A stretch of DNA of 64,000 bases from Terrisporobacter glycolicus ATCC 14880 = DSM 1288 (GCF_036812735.1 NZ_CP117523.1:1860001-1924000); one strand, 5' to 3'. Shown: positions 17,231-27,241, numbered from the stretch's first letter. Notes: generated by a model not told the origin, from the letters alone. Translations and numbers: made by a program.

Positions 17231-18712
17231 CTACACCTTTAAAATATTTTTGATTTCTTTCTTTAATTCATACTTCTCGCAATTTCTATTGTGTAAAATT
17301 TTAGCGTTTTTTAAATTTTTTATCGGTAATGGAATATTTGTATTAGTTTCTAAACTAAGACTATCTAAAATATTAAACTCATCTAGATTTTCAATATTTT
17401 TATCTAAAGAAGATAATACGTCTTTGCTGAATTTATAAGGGTTTGCAGTAGAAACTATTACAGTAGCTATATCCTCAAAATTGTTTTTTCTGTATTTTTC
17501 ATAGGCAGTATAAGCCACACATGTGTGTGTATCTATTAAATAATTATTTTCCTTGAAGACTTTATTAATATTTTCTTTGACTTCAGATTGCGTTGCATAT
17601 TCTCCATGGAATGTATTTAAGTTTAGTTTCATATTTTTATCTATTTCATAAAAACCTTTATTATTTAAGTTGTATATTAGAGAATTAACCCTACTACAAT
17701 CTCGGTTAGTAATTTCAAATAAAAGTCGTTCTAAATTGCTAGATATTAATATATCCATAGAAGGAGATGTTGTTAGATGAAGAATTCTATTCTTGTCATA
17801 TTTGCCAGTTTCAAAAAAGTCATAAAGTACATTATTTTCATTGGAAGCACAAATTAATTTATTGACGGGCAATCCCATAAGCTTAGCGTAATAAGCTGCT
17901 AAAATATTGCCAAAATTACCTGTAGGTACTACGAAATTTATTTGATCACCTAACTTAATCTGTTTATCTCTTACCAAATTTAAGTAAGAATAAAAATAAT
18001 AAACAACTTGAGGTAATAATCGACCAATATTTATAGAGTTTGCAGAAGATAGTATATAATTATTTTTTAATAATAATTTACTGAATTCTTCATCACTAAA
18101 AATATTTTTTACTCCAGATTGGGCATCATCAAAATTGCCATTTATTGAAACTACATAAGTATTATTTCCTTCTTGAGTTCTCATTTGAAGTTTTTGTATA
18201 TTACTTACACCATCCTCTGGGAAAAAAACAATTATTTTAATTTTATCCAAGTCTTTGAAACCTTCCAAAGCAGCCTTACCTGTATCACCTGATGTTGCAG
18301 TTAAAATAACTAAGTCTTCTTTAATGTTATTTTTTTTAAGTGATTTTTCTAGAAGATGTGGCATTAGTGTCAAAGCCATATCTTTAAATGCACATGTAGG
18401 TCCGTGATATAATTCTAAAAAATAATGATTATTAATTTTTTTAGTAGGTGCAATTAGTTTTGTGTCAAATTTATCATTATAAGCATTATTAATACATGAC
18501 TTTAATTCTTCTTCGGTAAAGTCATCTAAAAATAGTTTTAAAATTTCTAAGCATAGTTCTTTATAGGTAAGCCCAATAAATTTATTAAATTTACCTGCTA
18601 AGTTGGGAAACTCTGTTGGCACATATAATCCACCATCTGAGCAAAGTCCGTTTACTATAGCTTTTGATCCCTTTATTTTTTCACTACATCCTCTTGTACT
18701 TATAAAGTGCAT
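17231..18712 (-). CDS. thrC: Threonine synthase
   Basis: A 493-residue PLP enzyme that converts phosphohomoserine to threonine. The N terminus (STRG, GGLYVP) and the PLP-lysine motif HGPTCAFKDMAL (about residues 104-115) match the long clostridial/enterobacterial type, as does the TATSGDTGKAALEGF loop (about 138-152). Length is normal. The start follows AGGAGGTAC with 8-base spacing. It is the first gene behind a T-box leader with a threonine specifier and is followed by thrB. Confidence 0.95.
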   Translation of the reverse strand: MHFISTRGCSEKIKGSKAIVNGLCSDGGLYVPTEFPNLAGKFNKFIGLTYKELCLEILKLFLDDFTEEELKSCINNAYNDKFDTKLIAPTKKINNHYFLELYHGPTCAFKDMALTLMPHLLEKSLKKNNIKEDLVILTATSGDTGKAALEGFKDLDKIKIIVFFPEDGVSNIQKLQMRTQEGNNTYVVSINGNFDDAQSGVKNIFSDEEFSKLLLKNNYILSSANSINIGRLLPQVVYYFYSYLNLVRDKQIKLGDQINFVVPTGNFGNILAAYYAKLMGLPVNKLICASNENNVLYDFFETGKYDKNRILHLTTSPSMDILISSNLERLLFEITNRDCSRVNSLIYNLNNKGFYEIDKNMKLNLNTFHGEYATQSEVKENINKVFKENNYLIDTHTCVAYTAYEKYRKNNFEDIATVIVSTANPYKFSKDVLSSLDKNIENLDEFNILDSLSLETNTNIPLPIKNLKNAKILHNRNCEKYELKKEIKNILKV

Positions 18713-18746
18713 ATTTGTACCTCCTCATAAATTATGTTTTTTGCAA

Positions 18747-19005
18747 TAAAAAAACTCTCATCCCTAAAAAAGGGACGAGAGTATATTCCCGCGGTTCCAC
18801 CCGAATTGATTAAAAAATCCACTTGTTACATATAACGTATGTAAATCGTCTATTCTTACTAAAATCAAAAGATAACTTCAGAATGAAGCTCCTAGGTAGT
18901 TTTCAATATTTCTAATTAAGGAAATCTTTCAGCCGATGAATTTCCCTCTCTGGTAACCGATTAAAATTTACTCTTCCTAATCACAGCTTATTTATATTAA
19001 ATTTA
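18747..19005 (-). promoter_or_regulatory. T-box leader, threonine specific
   Basis: A complete T-box riboswitch reads on the minus strand. The conserved AGGGTGGAACCGCGG-type element lies at 18789-18803, followed by an intrinsic terminator (18754-18765 paired with 18771-18782, then T7). In the stem I specifier region the sequence reads AAAACTACCTAGG; ACC (18897-18895) and the neighbouring ACT both encode threonine, fitting control of thrC by uncharged tRNA-Thr. Confidence 0.95.
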
Positions 19006-19011
19006 TTATAA

Positions 19012-19040
19012 ATTCTAACTAAAGTATTTAAGAATGTCAA
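19012..19040 (-). promoter_or_regulatory. Promoter of the T-box thrCB unit
   Basis: On the minus strand TTGACA (19040-19035), 17-base spacer, TAGAAT (19017-19012). Start of transcription about 19005 matches the beginning of the T-box stem I. Confidence 0.8.
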
Positions 19041-19258
19041 GAAAAATTACAAAAAAATATGGAAAAAGATTCTATTTATATTAGAATGTTACAAAGTCTT
19101 AACTCTTTACAAAGTGAAAATATGGTATTATATTATTATTCTTAAGAGAAATTAACTAGTATTTTGTATAAAATAATATAAGAAGAATTAGAATTCCTAT
19201 TAAATTCATAAATTATTCATATTGGGGTATTATAATATTAACAAAAGGAGGAATTAAT

Positions 19259-19354
19259 ATGGCAATTGTACTTATAACAGCAGTATTAGTAGTAATAATG
19301 CTTGGATTATCATTTTTATCATACTTATCAGAGTTAAGTTTAATAGAAGAATAA
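19259..19354 (+). CDS. 31-residue single-pass membrane peptide
   Basis: A very short gene with an excellent AAAGGAGG site 8 bases before ATG. The 31-residue product starts MAIVLITAVLVVIMLGLSFL and ends SELSLIEE: one membrane helix and a short acidic tail. An 8-bp inverted repeat (CAGAGTTA/TAACTCTG) spans its last codons and stop, and a strong terminator follows 50 bases later, so it forms its own small transcription unit. Function unknown. Confidence 0.65.
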   Translation: MAIVLITAVLVVIMLGLSFLSYLSELSLIEE

Positions 19355-19401
19355 CTCTGAGCATAAAAGAATAAAATAGTTTTATCTATTTAAATATATG
19401 T

Positions 19402-19433
19402 AAAAAGATTGATTTTTAATCAATCTTTTTTTA
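19402..19433 (+). terminator. Terminator of the 31-residue peptide gene
   Basis: AAAAAGATTGATT (19402-19414) pairs with AATCAATCTTTTT, followed by more T. Confidence 0.9.
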
Positions 19434-19565
19434 GTATTATGGGTTACAATATATTTTACTTATTTGAAAAATAAATAATAGAAAATGTATGATTAAATTA
19501 AAAAGTTTTGAAATTAGACACAGGGGTATTAATGTTATATAAAATATATAATAAGGAGAATAAAA

Positions 19566-19763
19566 ATGAATAAGTTAGTGAGAGTATGCCCTTTTTGTTC
19601 AAATATTGATGTTGATAAATTGAAAAAAACAATCGGTGAAGAGAATGTAAAGATAGGATGTGTAAGTGCCTGTAGAAGGGAAAAAACACACTTTTTTGGT
19701 AGAATTAATGGAGTTTATGTTATGACAAAAACTGAAGAGGAGTTTTTTGAACAATGTAAATAG
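19566..19763 (+). CDS. Small Cys-rich protein, DUF1450-like
   Basis: A 65-residue protein with Cys8 and Cys11 in VCPFCSN, Cys32 in IGCVSAC and Cys36. It ends with the pattern NGVYVMTKTEEEFFEQC, resembling the NG...T-EEL tail of DUF1450/YuzB-like thioredoxin-fold proteins. The Cys layout could hold a small iron-sulfur cluster or zinc. It follows AAGGAGAATAAAA. It converges on typA with a shared bidirectional terminator. Family assignment is moderate. Confidence 0.55.
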   Translation: MNKLVRVCPFCSNIDVDKLKKTIGEENVKIGCVSACRREKTHFFGRINGVYVMTKTEEEFFEQCK

Positions 19764-19811
19764 TTATATTTTTTTGTGAATTTCCTATGTATAAGGGAAA
19801 TAGCTGAAATA

Positions 19812-19846
19812 AAAAAACAGAGATTAAATATAATCTCTGTTTTTTA
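19812..19846. terminator. Bidirectional terminator between the Cys-rich protein gene and typA
   Basis: A perfect 15-bp inverted repeat with A6/T6 flanks (19812-19826 and 19831-19845). Confidence 0.92.
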
Positions 19847-19850
19847 TTTA

Positions 19851-21683
19851 TTATTGTCCTGAAGATCTTCTTCTTTTATTGTATTGAAGTCTTTCATGCT
19901 CATTTAAATATTTCTTTCTAAGTCTTATAGAATCTGGAGTTACTTCAACTAATTCATCATCATCTATAAACTCTAATGCTTCTTCAAGAGTAAATGTTCT
20001 TGCAGCATTTAACTTTATGGCATCATCTGAACCAGAAGCACGAACGTTAGTTAACTTTTTATTTTTAGTTGGGTTAACTATCATATCATCTTTTCTAGAG
20101 TTCATACCTATTATCATACCTTCGTATACATCTACACCTGGATCTACGAACATAGTAGCTCTTTCACTTAAAGCAGCTAATCCGTAAGCCATAGTAGAAC
20201 CGTTAGTTTGAGATATTAACACACCATTAGCTCTTGATGGTATTTCGCCTTTGTAATCCTCGTATCTAGCAAATGAACGAACCATATTACCTTCACCACG
20301 AGTATCATTTATAAATTCAGATCTATATCCTAAAAGTCCACGAGTTGGAGCAGAGAATTCTATTTTAACGAAATCTCCTTCTATAGACATAGCTTCCATC
20401 ATACCTTTTCTTAAGTTCATTTTGTTTATTACAGTACCAGAGTAAACTTCTGGACAGTTTATTATAACTTTTTCAATTGGTTCTACTAATTTTCCGTTTT
20501 CATCTCTGTGCATTAAAACTTCTGGTTTAGAAACACCTATTTCATAACCTTCACGTCTCATGTTTTCAAGTAGTATAGATAAGTGAAGTTCACCTCTACC
20601 AGATACTCTATATCCGTCAGTTGTATCCATAGGTTCAACTTTTAAACCAACATTAACTTCTAATTCTTTGTCTAATCTGTCTTTTAAGTGTCTTGTAGTA
20701 ACAAATTTACCGCTCTTACCAGCAAATGGAGAATCATTAACCAAGAAGTTCATAGAAAGAGTAGGTTCTTCTATATGTATCATTTCCATTGGTAAGTGAT
20801 GTCCAACTTCACAAATTGTTTCACCTATAGATATATCAGGTATACCTGCTATTACTACGATGTCTCCTGAGTGAGCTTCATCAACGTCAATTTGCTTTAG
20901 TCCTTCATAAACAGAAAGTTTAGATATTTTTCCTCTAGTTACAACTTCTCCTGCTTTACAAACAGAAACTTGTTCTCCGCTTTTTACAGTTCCTTTGTAA
21001 ACTCTACCGATTCCAAGTCTTCCTACAAAGTTATCATATGCAAGTGCAGATATTTGTAATTGAAGGTGTTTATCATCATAATTTGGGTAAGCTGAAGCAT
21101 GTTCAACTATAGTTTCGAATAAAGGAGATAAATCTGTAGAATCATCATCCATTTCTCTCTTAGCTATACCTTGTTTAGCTATACCATATATGATAGGGAA
21201 TTCACATTGTTCATCAGTTGCATTTAAGTCTACGAATAAATCGAATACTTCATCAACAACTTCTTCAGCTCTTTGATCTGACTTATCTATCTTGTTTATA
21301 AATAGTATTGGTCTTAAACCTAATTCTAAAGATTTTTGTAACACGAATCTAGTTTGAGGCATTGGTCCTTCAGATGCATCAACTAGTAATACAACAGTAT
21401 CAACAGTTTTAATAACACGTTCAACTTCAGAAGAGAAGTCACTATGTCCTGGCGTATCTACTATATTTATTTTATAATCTTTATAGTTTATAGAACAGTT
21501 TTTAGAATATATTGTTATACCTCTCTCTGCTTCAAGGTCGTTACTATCCATTACACAGTCTTTAACTACTTCGTTGGCTCTAAACACACCACTTTGAGAT
21601 AAGAAAGCATCAACTAAAGTTGATTTTCCAGCATCAACGTGGGCAATAACAGCTATATTGATAATTTTATGTTTTGTTGTCAT
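19851..21683 (-). CDS. typA: Translational GTPase TypA/BipA
   Basis: A 610-residue ribosome-associated GTPase involved in stress adaptation and late 50S assembly. The G domain opens with [19 protein letters not shown] (about residues 10-28), then switch [11 protein letters not shown] and the base motif NKIDK (about 131-135). Domains II, III and V and the C-terminal BipA domain follow, ending in a basic tail. Length matches the family. It stands alone. Confidence 0.96.
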   Translation of the reverse strand: MTTKHKIINIAVIAHVDAGKSTLVDAFLSQSGVFRANEVVKDCVMDSNDLEAERGITIYSKNCSINYKDYKINIVDTPGHSDFSSEVERVIKTVDTVVLLVDASEGPMPQTRFVLQKSLELGLRPILFINKIDKSDQRAEEVVDEVFDLFVDLNATDEQCEFPIIYGIAKQGIAKREMDDDSTDLSPLFETIVEHASAYPNYDDKHLQLQISALAYDNFVGRLGIGRVYKGTVKSGEQVSVCKAGEVVTRGKISKLSVYEGLKQIDVDEAHSGDIVVIAGIPDISIGETICEVGHHLPMEMIHIEEPTLSMNFLVNDSPFAGKSGKFVTTRHLKDRLDKELEVNVGLKVEPMDTTDGYRVSGRGELHLSILLENMRREGYEIGVSKPEVLMHRDENGKLVEPIEKVIINCPEVYSGTVINKMNLRKGMMEAMSIEGDFVKIEFSAPTRGLLGYRSEFINDTRGEGNMVRSFARYEDYKGEIPSRANGVLISQTNGSTMAYGLAALSERATMFVDPGVDVYEGMIIGMNSRKDDMIVNPTKNKKLTNVRASGSDDAIKLNAARTFTLEEALEFIDDDELVEVTPDSIRLRKKYLNEHERLQYNKRRRSSGQ

Positions 21684-21863
21684 TTATTTAATTTTCCTTT
21701 CTAAAAAATAACTTTTATAGTATATCATACCACAGTAAAAAAGTAAAATAAATTAAAGTCAAATTCTTACATCATTATTAGTATTAACTTAATTCGAAAA
21801 AGAAAATCATAATTAAATAATAATTATTATATATTTATGAAAATATGTATAATAGATAAATTA

Positions 21864-22397
21864 TTATATTTTAAAAAGGTATTCTTTATGTAGCTTCCAA
21901 GTGTTATCTTCCCATTTATATATGCAAATATTATCAAATTCACAGTGGAATTTAAAAGGAAATTCATTTACATAATTCCATAAATCCGTATATATTTTTT
22001 TGATTTTTTTAGAACTTACAGTTACATGAAAAATTTTATTTTTTCCGTCTTTTTCAGTGAAGCTAATATAATTAATTTCACTTAGTTTATCAATTAATTT
22101 ATCATGTAGTTTTTTACCCTCATCACTCATATTGACTTTCATAAAAATTACTCTGTCATCAAAGTGATCATATCCATTTAAAGTGTAACTAGATTTATAA
22201 TTATCTTTCACAAAAGTTTTCAAGACTTCTTCAACCTCTTTAATGTTTTCTTCTTCAAAAGGAGACTTAATAGTAAAATGTGCTGGTAATTTTGAAGATT
22301 TTGCTTTAAATATTTCATACACTTCTTTTCTTAGGTTATTATTAAAATCTCCACCATCTCCTTTTACAACACTAACAATTACATATCTCAATTTCAT
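21864..22397 (-). CDS. 2H phosphoesterase (2'-5' RNA ligase-like)
   Basis: A 177-residue 2H phosphoesterase with two HxT motifs: HFTIKSPF (about residues 34-41) and FHVTVSSKK (about 135-143). These are the catalytic His-Thr pairs of the 2'-5' RNA ligase/cyclic phosphodiesterase superfamily. The start at 22397 is preferred over an upstream one because GGAGGT sits just before it and the family begins MKLRYVIV-like. Likely substrates are cyclic phosphodiester ends of RNA or nucleotides; not determined. It stands alone. Confidence 0.8.
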   Translation of the reverse strand: MKLRYVIVSVVKGDGGDFNNNLRKEVYEIFKAKSSKLPAHFTIKSPFEEENIKEVEEVLKTFVKDNYKSSYTLNGYDHFDDRVIFMKVNMSDEGKKLHDKLIDKLSEINYISFTEKDGKNKIFHVTVSSKKIKKIYTDLWNYVNEFPFKFHCEFDNICIYKWEDNTWKLHKEYLFKI

Positions 22398-22614
22398 ACC
22401 TCCAGAACTTTTTATTATTATAATATAAGATTTTGTAAAGATTATACAGATATTTAAAGATAAAAAGTAAAACGAAAATACAACTATGTTCTGGGCCATT
22501 GGAAAAAAAAGAAAATTTTAAATATTTCAATGATTATTAACTTTTTAATTATTTTTATATGTATAATTAAAATAAAGTTATGGTACTTACATTGGATAAT
22601 GACACAAATTTGGA

Positions 22615-23606
22615 GTGATTTTTATGGCTCACATGGATGTAGTTCCTGTAGCTAAAGAGATATTTAATAAATGGAAACATGAACCTTTTGGTGGAATAAT
22701 AGAAAACAATATAGTTTGGGGTCGTGGAGCTAAAGATATGAAAAGTCAGTTAATTTCCATATTTGAAGGGACAGAATATATGTTAAATGAAAATGAGGAA
22801 GTTGATTTTGATATATATTTTTCACTAGGATTTGATGAAGAAGTAGGGGGAAGAAATGGTGCAAAATATGTTGCAGATTATTTGAAAGAAAAAAACATAA
22901 GATTTGCTATGATAATTGATGAAGGTGGAATGATATCAGATGGTATATTAGGACTGAAAGAAGAAATCGCTTTAGTAGGTACTTGTGAAAAGGGATATGC
23001 AGATATAAAAATTTCTTATAGTTCACAAGGCGAACATTCTTCTATGCCACCAGGTAGCACTGCACTTGGAAAAATATGTTAAGCAGCTTGTAAATTAGAA
23101 CAAAATCAAATGCATTAGTAAGAACTACAACGTCACTTACAATGGCAAAGGGAGCTGAAGCTACTAATATTTTCCCAAACTGTGCTTTTATAATAGTTAA
23201 TTTTAAGTTATTGTCAGGGAATACTTTAGAAGATTTATTATCTCATATTAAAAATGTTATTGGAGAAGAATTTCAATTGGAACTACTAATTACTAGAAAT
23301 TCTTCAAAGTTTTCTAAAGTTGATGATAAATTTGATTTAATAAGCAAAAGTATTAAGTTAGCTTATGAAAATGTATCTGAAGTAGTTCCATTTATTATGG
23401 TAGGTGGAACAGATTCTATATACTTTGATAATTTAAGTGATAATATATACAAATTCTGTCCTTTTAGATGTAATAGTGAAGATAGAAAGGTTATTCATGG
23501 TATCAATGAATTTATGACTTTAGAAGACTTAAAGATTGGAATCGAGTTTTTCTACAATATCATCAATGAATACAACAAATACCTAGTAGAAAACAATATA
23601 AAATAA
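22615..23606 (+). pseudogene. Decayed M20 family peptidase
   Basis: Two pieces of an M20/M25/M40 zinc peptidase. The first (22615-23082) starts at FMAHMDVVPV, the first metal-His motif, and runs through WGRGAKDMKSQL, SLGFDEEVGG and QGEHSSMPPGSTALGK before a stop. The second is in a different frame, recognisable from about 23094 (ALVRTTTSLTMAKG, then ATNIFPNCAFIIVNFKLL). Relative to a normal protein of about 470 residues the first 60 or so residues and roughly 100 residues of the dimerisation domain are missing. Loss of the N terminus plus a deletion with frameshift near 23080 means it is inactive. Confidence 0.85.
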
Positions 23607-23740
23607 AGCATATTATTGAATAAAAATTTCATCATAAATTCACATATGTATTATAATATAAAGGTAAAAATATTTATATTTTTTAACGATAAAATATAAT
23701 AATAGGTATTTAAGGTATATAAAATTATAGGAGTGATTAA

Positions 23741-24421
23741 ATGAATACATCTATTTTGGTTATGGAAGATGATGTGAATATACAAGAATTAATAGTAGAG
23801 TTTTTAAAAGCAGAGGGCTATGATGTTGACTTTGCCAGTGATGGTATAGAAGGAATACAATTATTTAAAAAAAAGGAATATGATTTAGTATTATTAGATA
23901 TAATGATGCCAAATTTAGATGGTTATTCTGTATGCAAAATGATTAGAAAAAGTTCTAATGTGCCAATAATATTTTTAACTGCAATGAATGAAGAAAGCAA
24001 TCAACTTAAGGGATTTGAATTAGAATGCGATGATTATATAACAAAGCCATTTTCATTTAATGTTTTAATTCAGAGAGTAAAAGCAGTGTTAAGGCGTGGT
24101 AAAAGTAATTTAAGCAATGATTTTTTAACTTTTGAAAAAATAAAGTTGGATTTGAATACTTACTCAGTACAGTTAGATGATAATAATATAGAATTAACTT
24201 TAAAAGAATTTAATATTTTAAAAACATTAATAGAAAAATATCCTCAAGTGATAACAAGAGAAAGTTTATTAGATAGTATTTGGGGATACGATTATTATGG
24301 TGATACAAGAATAGTTGATGCTCATATAAAAAATCTTAGAAAAAAAATAAGCCTTCCATATATTAAAACTGTAAAAGGAATAGGTTATACTCTTGAAAAA
24401 GATATTGAAGTTTTGGAATAG
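23741..24421 (+). CDS. OmpR-family response regulator
   Basis: A 226-residue two-component regulator. The receiver domain (about 1-115) has acidic residues MEDD at 9-12, the phosphorylation site Asp53 in LLDIMMP, and Lys in ITKPF. A winged-helix DNA-binding domain (about 130-222) follows, with ELTLKEFNILKTLIE and RIVDAHIKNLRKK typical of OmpR/PhoB. The kinase gene overlaps its end by 29 bases. Regulated genes are unknown; no transporter is directly adjacent. Confidence 0.95.
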   Translation: MNTSILVMEDDVNIQELIVEFLKAEGYDVDFASDGIEGIQLFKKKEYDLVLLDIMMPNLDGYSVCKMIRKSSNVPIIFLTAMNEESNQLKGFELECDDYITKPFSFNVLIQRVKAVLRRGKSNLSNDFLTFEKIKLDLNTYSVQLDDNNIELTLKEFNILKTLIEKYPQVITRESLLDSIWGYDYYGDTRIVDAHIKNLRKKISLPYIKTVKGIGYTLEKDIEVLE

Positions 24422-25646
24422 TTTAAATATAAAATATAAGTTATTTACTATTACATCAGGGCTTCTTATATTCTTAGCATTTATAGTTTATTTAACGTTA
24501 TATTTTTTTATGCCAGCATATTATCACCAATATAAAATTGAACTATTAAAAAATAGTGTAAATTCCATTGTAGAAGACTCTAAGTTTTATGACTTGGAAG
24601 AGTTACAACAAAGGCTTTATTTTTTAGGAAAAAAACAAAATGTTGCAATGATATTAACAGATGATAAAGGATTTATTATTTTTGGCAAAAATGAACAACA
24701 TATTACTAATAAGTATGCTGGAGATATTCCTATGTCTAATCAGATAAAGGAATATACAATAAGGGCGACTATAAAATTAAAAGAGAGCCCCGATTTATAT
24801 CATCTAGAAATTGCAATGCCTCTTCAACCTATAGATGAGGCAAATACAGTACTTAGAAATATTTTGCCATTTATAATAATTTCAGCCTTTTTTATAGCTC
24901 TACTTGGAGCATATATTTACTCTAAGACAATAACAAAGCCATTAATTGAAATTATTAATAAAGAAAGAGAAGAAGAGCAAAAAAGAAAAGAGTTTATTGC
25001 AACTATTTCTCACGAATTAAAAACACCAATAACGATAATAAGTGGTCAATTAGAGGGAATGATATATAATGTAGGTAAATATAAAGATAGAGAAACCTAC
25101 TTGCAAAAATCATATGAATCTACTCAAGAACTAAAAGTGCTAGTAGATGAAATGATGGAAATATCAAAAAATGAACTGCAAGAAAAAGATTTAAAGATAG
25201 AGATTATTAATTTAAGTGAGATGTTAGGACAATTAGTAAACAGGCAAAGTTATTTAATTGAAAATAAGAATTTAAATCTTATATATAAAGTGGAAGATAA
25301 ATTATTTATAAAAGTTGACAAAGAAAAAATTATAAAAGTTTTAAATAATTTAATAAATAACGCTATTAAATATTCTCCTAACAATGAAAAAATAATTGTG
25401 AAAGCATTCAAATCAAAAGCAAGTAAAACGGTAGTTCTAGAAATAGAAAATACGGGAGTTACAATTGAACAAAAGTATCTAAGTGAAGTATTTAATCCTT
25501 TCTACAGGGTGGAAAAATCTAGGAATAGAAAAACAGGTGGAAGTGGATTAGGTCTTTATATAGTAAGTAAAATACTAAAAAGTCATAACCTTTATTACAA
25601 AATGGAAAGCAAGAAAAACTCTGTTTTATTTACTATTTATTTTTAG
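24393..25646 (+). CDS. Sensor histidine kinase
   Basis: A 417-residue membrane kinase partnered with the preceding response regulator. Two membrane helices (about 17-40 and 157-177) flank an extracytoplasmic sensor of about 115 residues. A linker, the H-box EFIATISHELKTPIT with His207, an N box (LNNLINNAIKYSP) and the G box GGSGLGLYIV follow. The best start is a TTG at 24393 inside the regulator gene; the ribosome binding site is weak, so translational coupling is likely. The stimulus is unknown. Confidence 0.93.
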   Translation: MKKILKFWNSLNIKYKLFTITSGLLIFLAFIVYLTLYFFMPAYYHQYKIELLKNSVNSIVEDSKFYDLEELQQRLYFLGKKQNVAMILTDDKGFIIFGKNEQHITNKYAGDIPMSNQIKEYTIRATIKLKESPDLYHLEIAMPLQPIDEANTVLRNILPFIIISAFFIALLGAYIYSKTITKPLIEIINKEREEEQKRKEFIATISHELKTPITIISGQLEGMIYNVGKYKDRETYLQKSYESTQELKVLVDEMMEISKNELQEKDLKIEIINLSEMLGQLVNRQSYLIENKNLNLIYKVEDKLFIKVDKEKIIKVLNNLINNAIKYSPNNEKIIVKAFKSKASKTVVLEIENTGVTIEQKYLSEVFNPFYRVEKSRNRKTGGSGLGLYIVSKILKSHNLYYKMESKKNSVLFTIYF

Positions 25647-25706
25647 ATAAATAATTTTCATAAATTAAGGAAAAATATATCTAAGAAATAAATAGGAGGC
25701 ATGAAT

Positions 25707-25943
25707 ATGAATCTAAGAAATGATATGGAAAATATGAAAGATGATTTGAAGAAAGGCTTAGATAAAGTAGGAGATGGAATGAAAAATACTGTTAGCAATA
25801 TAGGACATGCAGCTGGAAAATTGACTAATGCAGTAAAACATACTACTATGGACCTTAAAGACGATATGGTTGGTATGATGTCTGATGTTACTGACAAAGC
25901 TGACGACATAAAAGACAAAATAGAAGATGAAATGAAAAAATAA
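25707..25943 (+). CDS. Small amphipathic helical protein
   Basis: A 78-residue protein rich in Asp, Lys and Met, forming nearly continuous amphipathic helix with repeated patterns such as MENMKDDLKKGLDKVGDGMK and VTDKADDIKDKIEDEMKK. This resembles YtxH-like or apolipoprotein-like stress and coat proteins. Start at 25707 fits AGGAGG (7-base spacing) better than the ATG at 25701. It follows the two-component system by 60 bases and could be one of its targets, but that is a guess. Confidence 0.65.
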   Translation: MNLRNDMENMKDDLKKGLDKVGDGMKNTVSNIGHAAGKLTNAVKHTTMDLKDDMVGMMSDVTDKADDIKDKIEDEMKK

Positions 25944-25944
25944 T

Positions 25945-25975
25945 AAAAGGAGCCTTTCGAGGTTCCTTTTATTAT
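25945..25975 (+). terminator. Terminator after the amphipathic protein gene
   Basis: AAAAGGAGCC pairs with GGTTCCTTTT (one G-U pair), then TATT. Confidence 0.8.
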
Positions 25976-26085
25976 TTTGAAATAATTGTACTGATACAAT
26001 GTAGGAATAATATGTATAGTTATAATAAAAATATAAAAGTGTATTATAATTATCTTGATAGAGTATAGAATTTGGGGGAGAGATA

Positions 26086-26619
26086 ATGGAAAATACAAAA
26101 CAACAAAAAACAAATTTATCATCTAAAACTAGAACATTGGTATCGGCAGCTTTATTTGCAGGAATTATATGTATTACTATAGCTTATTTTCTTCATATAC
26201 CAGTGGGAGGTAATGGTGGATTTGTTCATGTAGGTGATGCTTTTATATATTTAGCAGCAGTACTTCTTCCTACACCTTATGCAGCTTGCGCAGCAGCAAT
26301 AGGTGCTGGTATGGCAGATATACTTACAGGGTCAGCTAATTGGGCCTTAGCAACAATAATAATAAAACCAATACTTGTTTTATTTTTTACAAATAAAAGT
26401 AAAAAAATTATTAATACAAGAAATATATGTGCAGCAATTTTAGCAGGAATAGTAGGAACAGTTTTGTATATGATAGCAGAAGGAATAATGTATGGAAGTT
26501 TTGTTAGTGCCTTTGTTTTATCATTAGTAGGCCTTGTTCAACCAATAGGAAGTTTAATAGTGTTTGTAGTTATAGGTTTAGTATTTGATAAATTAAAAAT
26601 AAAAGAAATGGTAAAATAA
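26086..26619 (+). CDS. ECF transporter S-component
   Basis: A 177-residue hydrophobic protein with about five to six helices. Its features are typical of small ECF vitamin-binding subunits: ALFAGIICITIAYF at the first helix, GGNGGFVHVGDAFIYLAA and ADILTGSANWALATIIIKP. To my recollection it fits a family that occurs beside the TatD-linked radical SAM proteins, one of which follows 23 bases downstream. The substrate is unknown. The conserved histidine/aspartate in VHVGDA may be part of the ligand site. The shared Ecf ATPase module is elsewhere. Confidence 0.75.
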   Translation: MENTKQQKTNLSSKTRTLVSAALFAGIICITIAYFLHIPVGGNGGFVHVGDAFIYLAAVLLPTPYAACAAAIGAGMADILTGSANWALATIIIKPILVLFFTNKSKKIINTRNICAAILAGIVGTVLYMIAEGIMYGSFVSAFVLSLVGLVQPIGSLIVFVVIGLVFDKLKIKEMVK

Positions 26620-26642
26620 GCATAAAAATGGGGGATTTAAAA

Positions 26643-27239
26643 ATGACAATTTTATATGATTACAAAGAAAGTCTTTATGTTAATATAACAAACCAATGTC
26701 CATGTTCTTGTGTTTTCTGTATAAGAAAAGAAACTGATCATGTGGGAAATAGTAATAGTTTATGGTTAGATCATGAACCTACAGTAGAAGAAGTAAAAGA
26801 GGAATTTAAAAAATTTAATTTAGAAAAATATGATGAGATAGTATTTTGTGGATATGGTGAACCACTAGTAAAAATAAATGAAGTTATAGAAATTGCAAAA
26901 TATATTAGAAGTGTTTCAGATTTGAAAATAAGAATAAACACTAATGGTCTATCTGATTTAATTCACAATAAAAAAACAGCCATTCTATTAAAAGACAATA
27001 TAGACTCTGTATCTATTAGTTTGAATGCACCCAATAAAACTAGATACAATGAAGTTACAAAACCTAAATTTGGTGAAAAATCATTTGATGCATTATTAAG
27101 TTTTGCAGAGGATTGCAAAGCGTATGTTGAAGAAGTGAACTTTTCTGTAGTTGATGAAATTAGTAATGAAGAAATTGAAGAGTCACAAAAATTGGCTGAT
27201 AAAATGAATATAGTCCTTAGAGTAAGACATAAAAACTAG
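26643..27239 (+). CDS. Radical SAM protein, TatD-linked type
   Basis: A 198-residue minimal radical SAM enzyme. The cluster motif C-x3-C-x2-C is within NITNQCPCSCVFCIRK (about residues 11-26), followed by IVFCGYGEPL (the GGE-like motif), RINTNGLS and SVSISLNAPN. Relatives are annotated as TatD-family-linked radical SAM proteins, often fused or next to a TatD nuclease, but no tatD is here. The start at 26643 fits GGGGGAT 7 bases upstream. It is the second gene of a two-gene unit with the S-component. Reaction unknown. Confidence 0.85.
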   Translation: MTILYDYKESLYVNITNQCPCSCVFCIRKETDHVGNSNSLWLDHEPTVEEVKEEFKKFNLEKYDEIVFCGYGEPLVKINEVIEIAKYIRSVSDLKIRINTNGLSDLIHNKKTAILLKDNIDSVSISLNAPNKTRYNEVTKPKFGEKSFDALLSFAEDCKAYVEEVNFSVVDEISNEEIEESQKLADKMNIVLRVRHKN

Positions 27240-27241
27240 AT

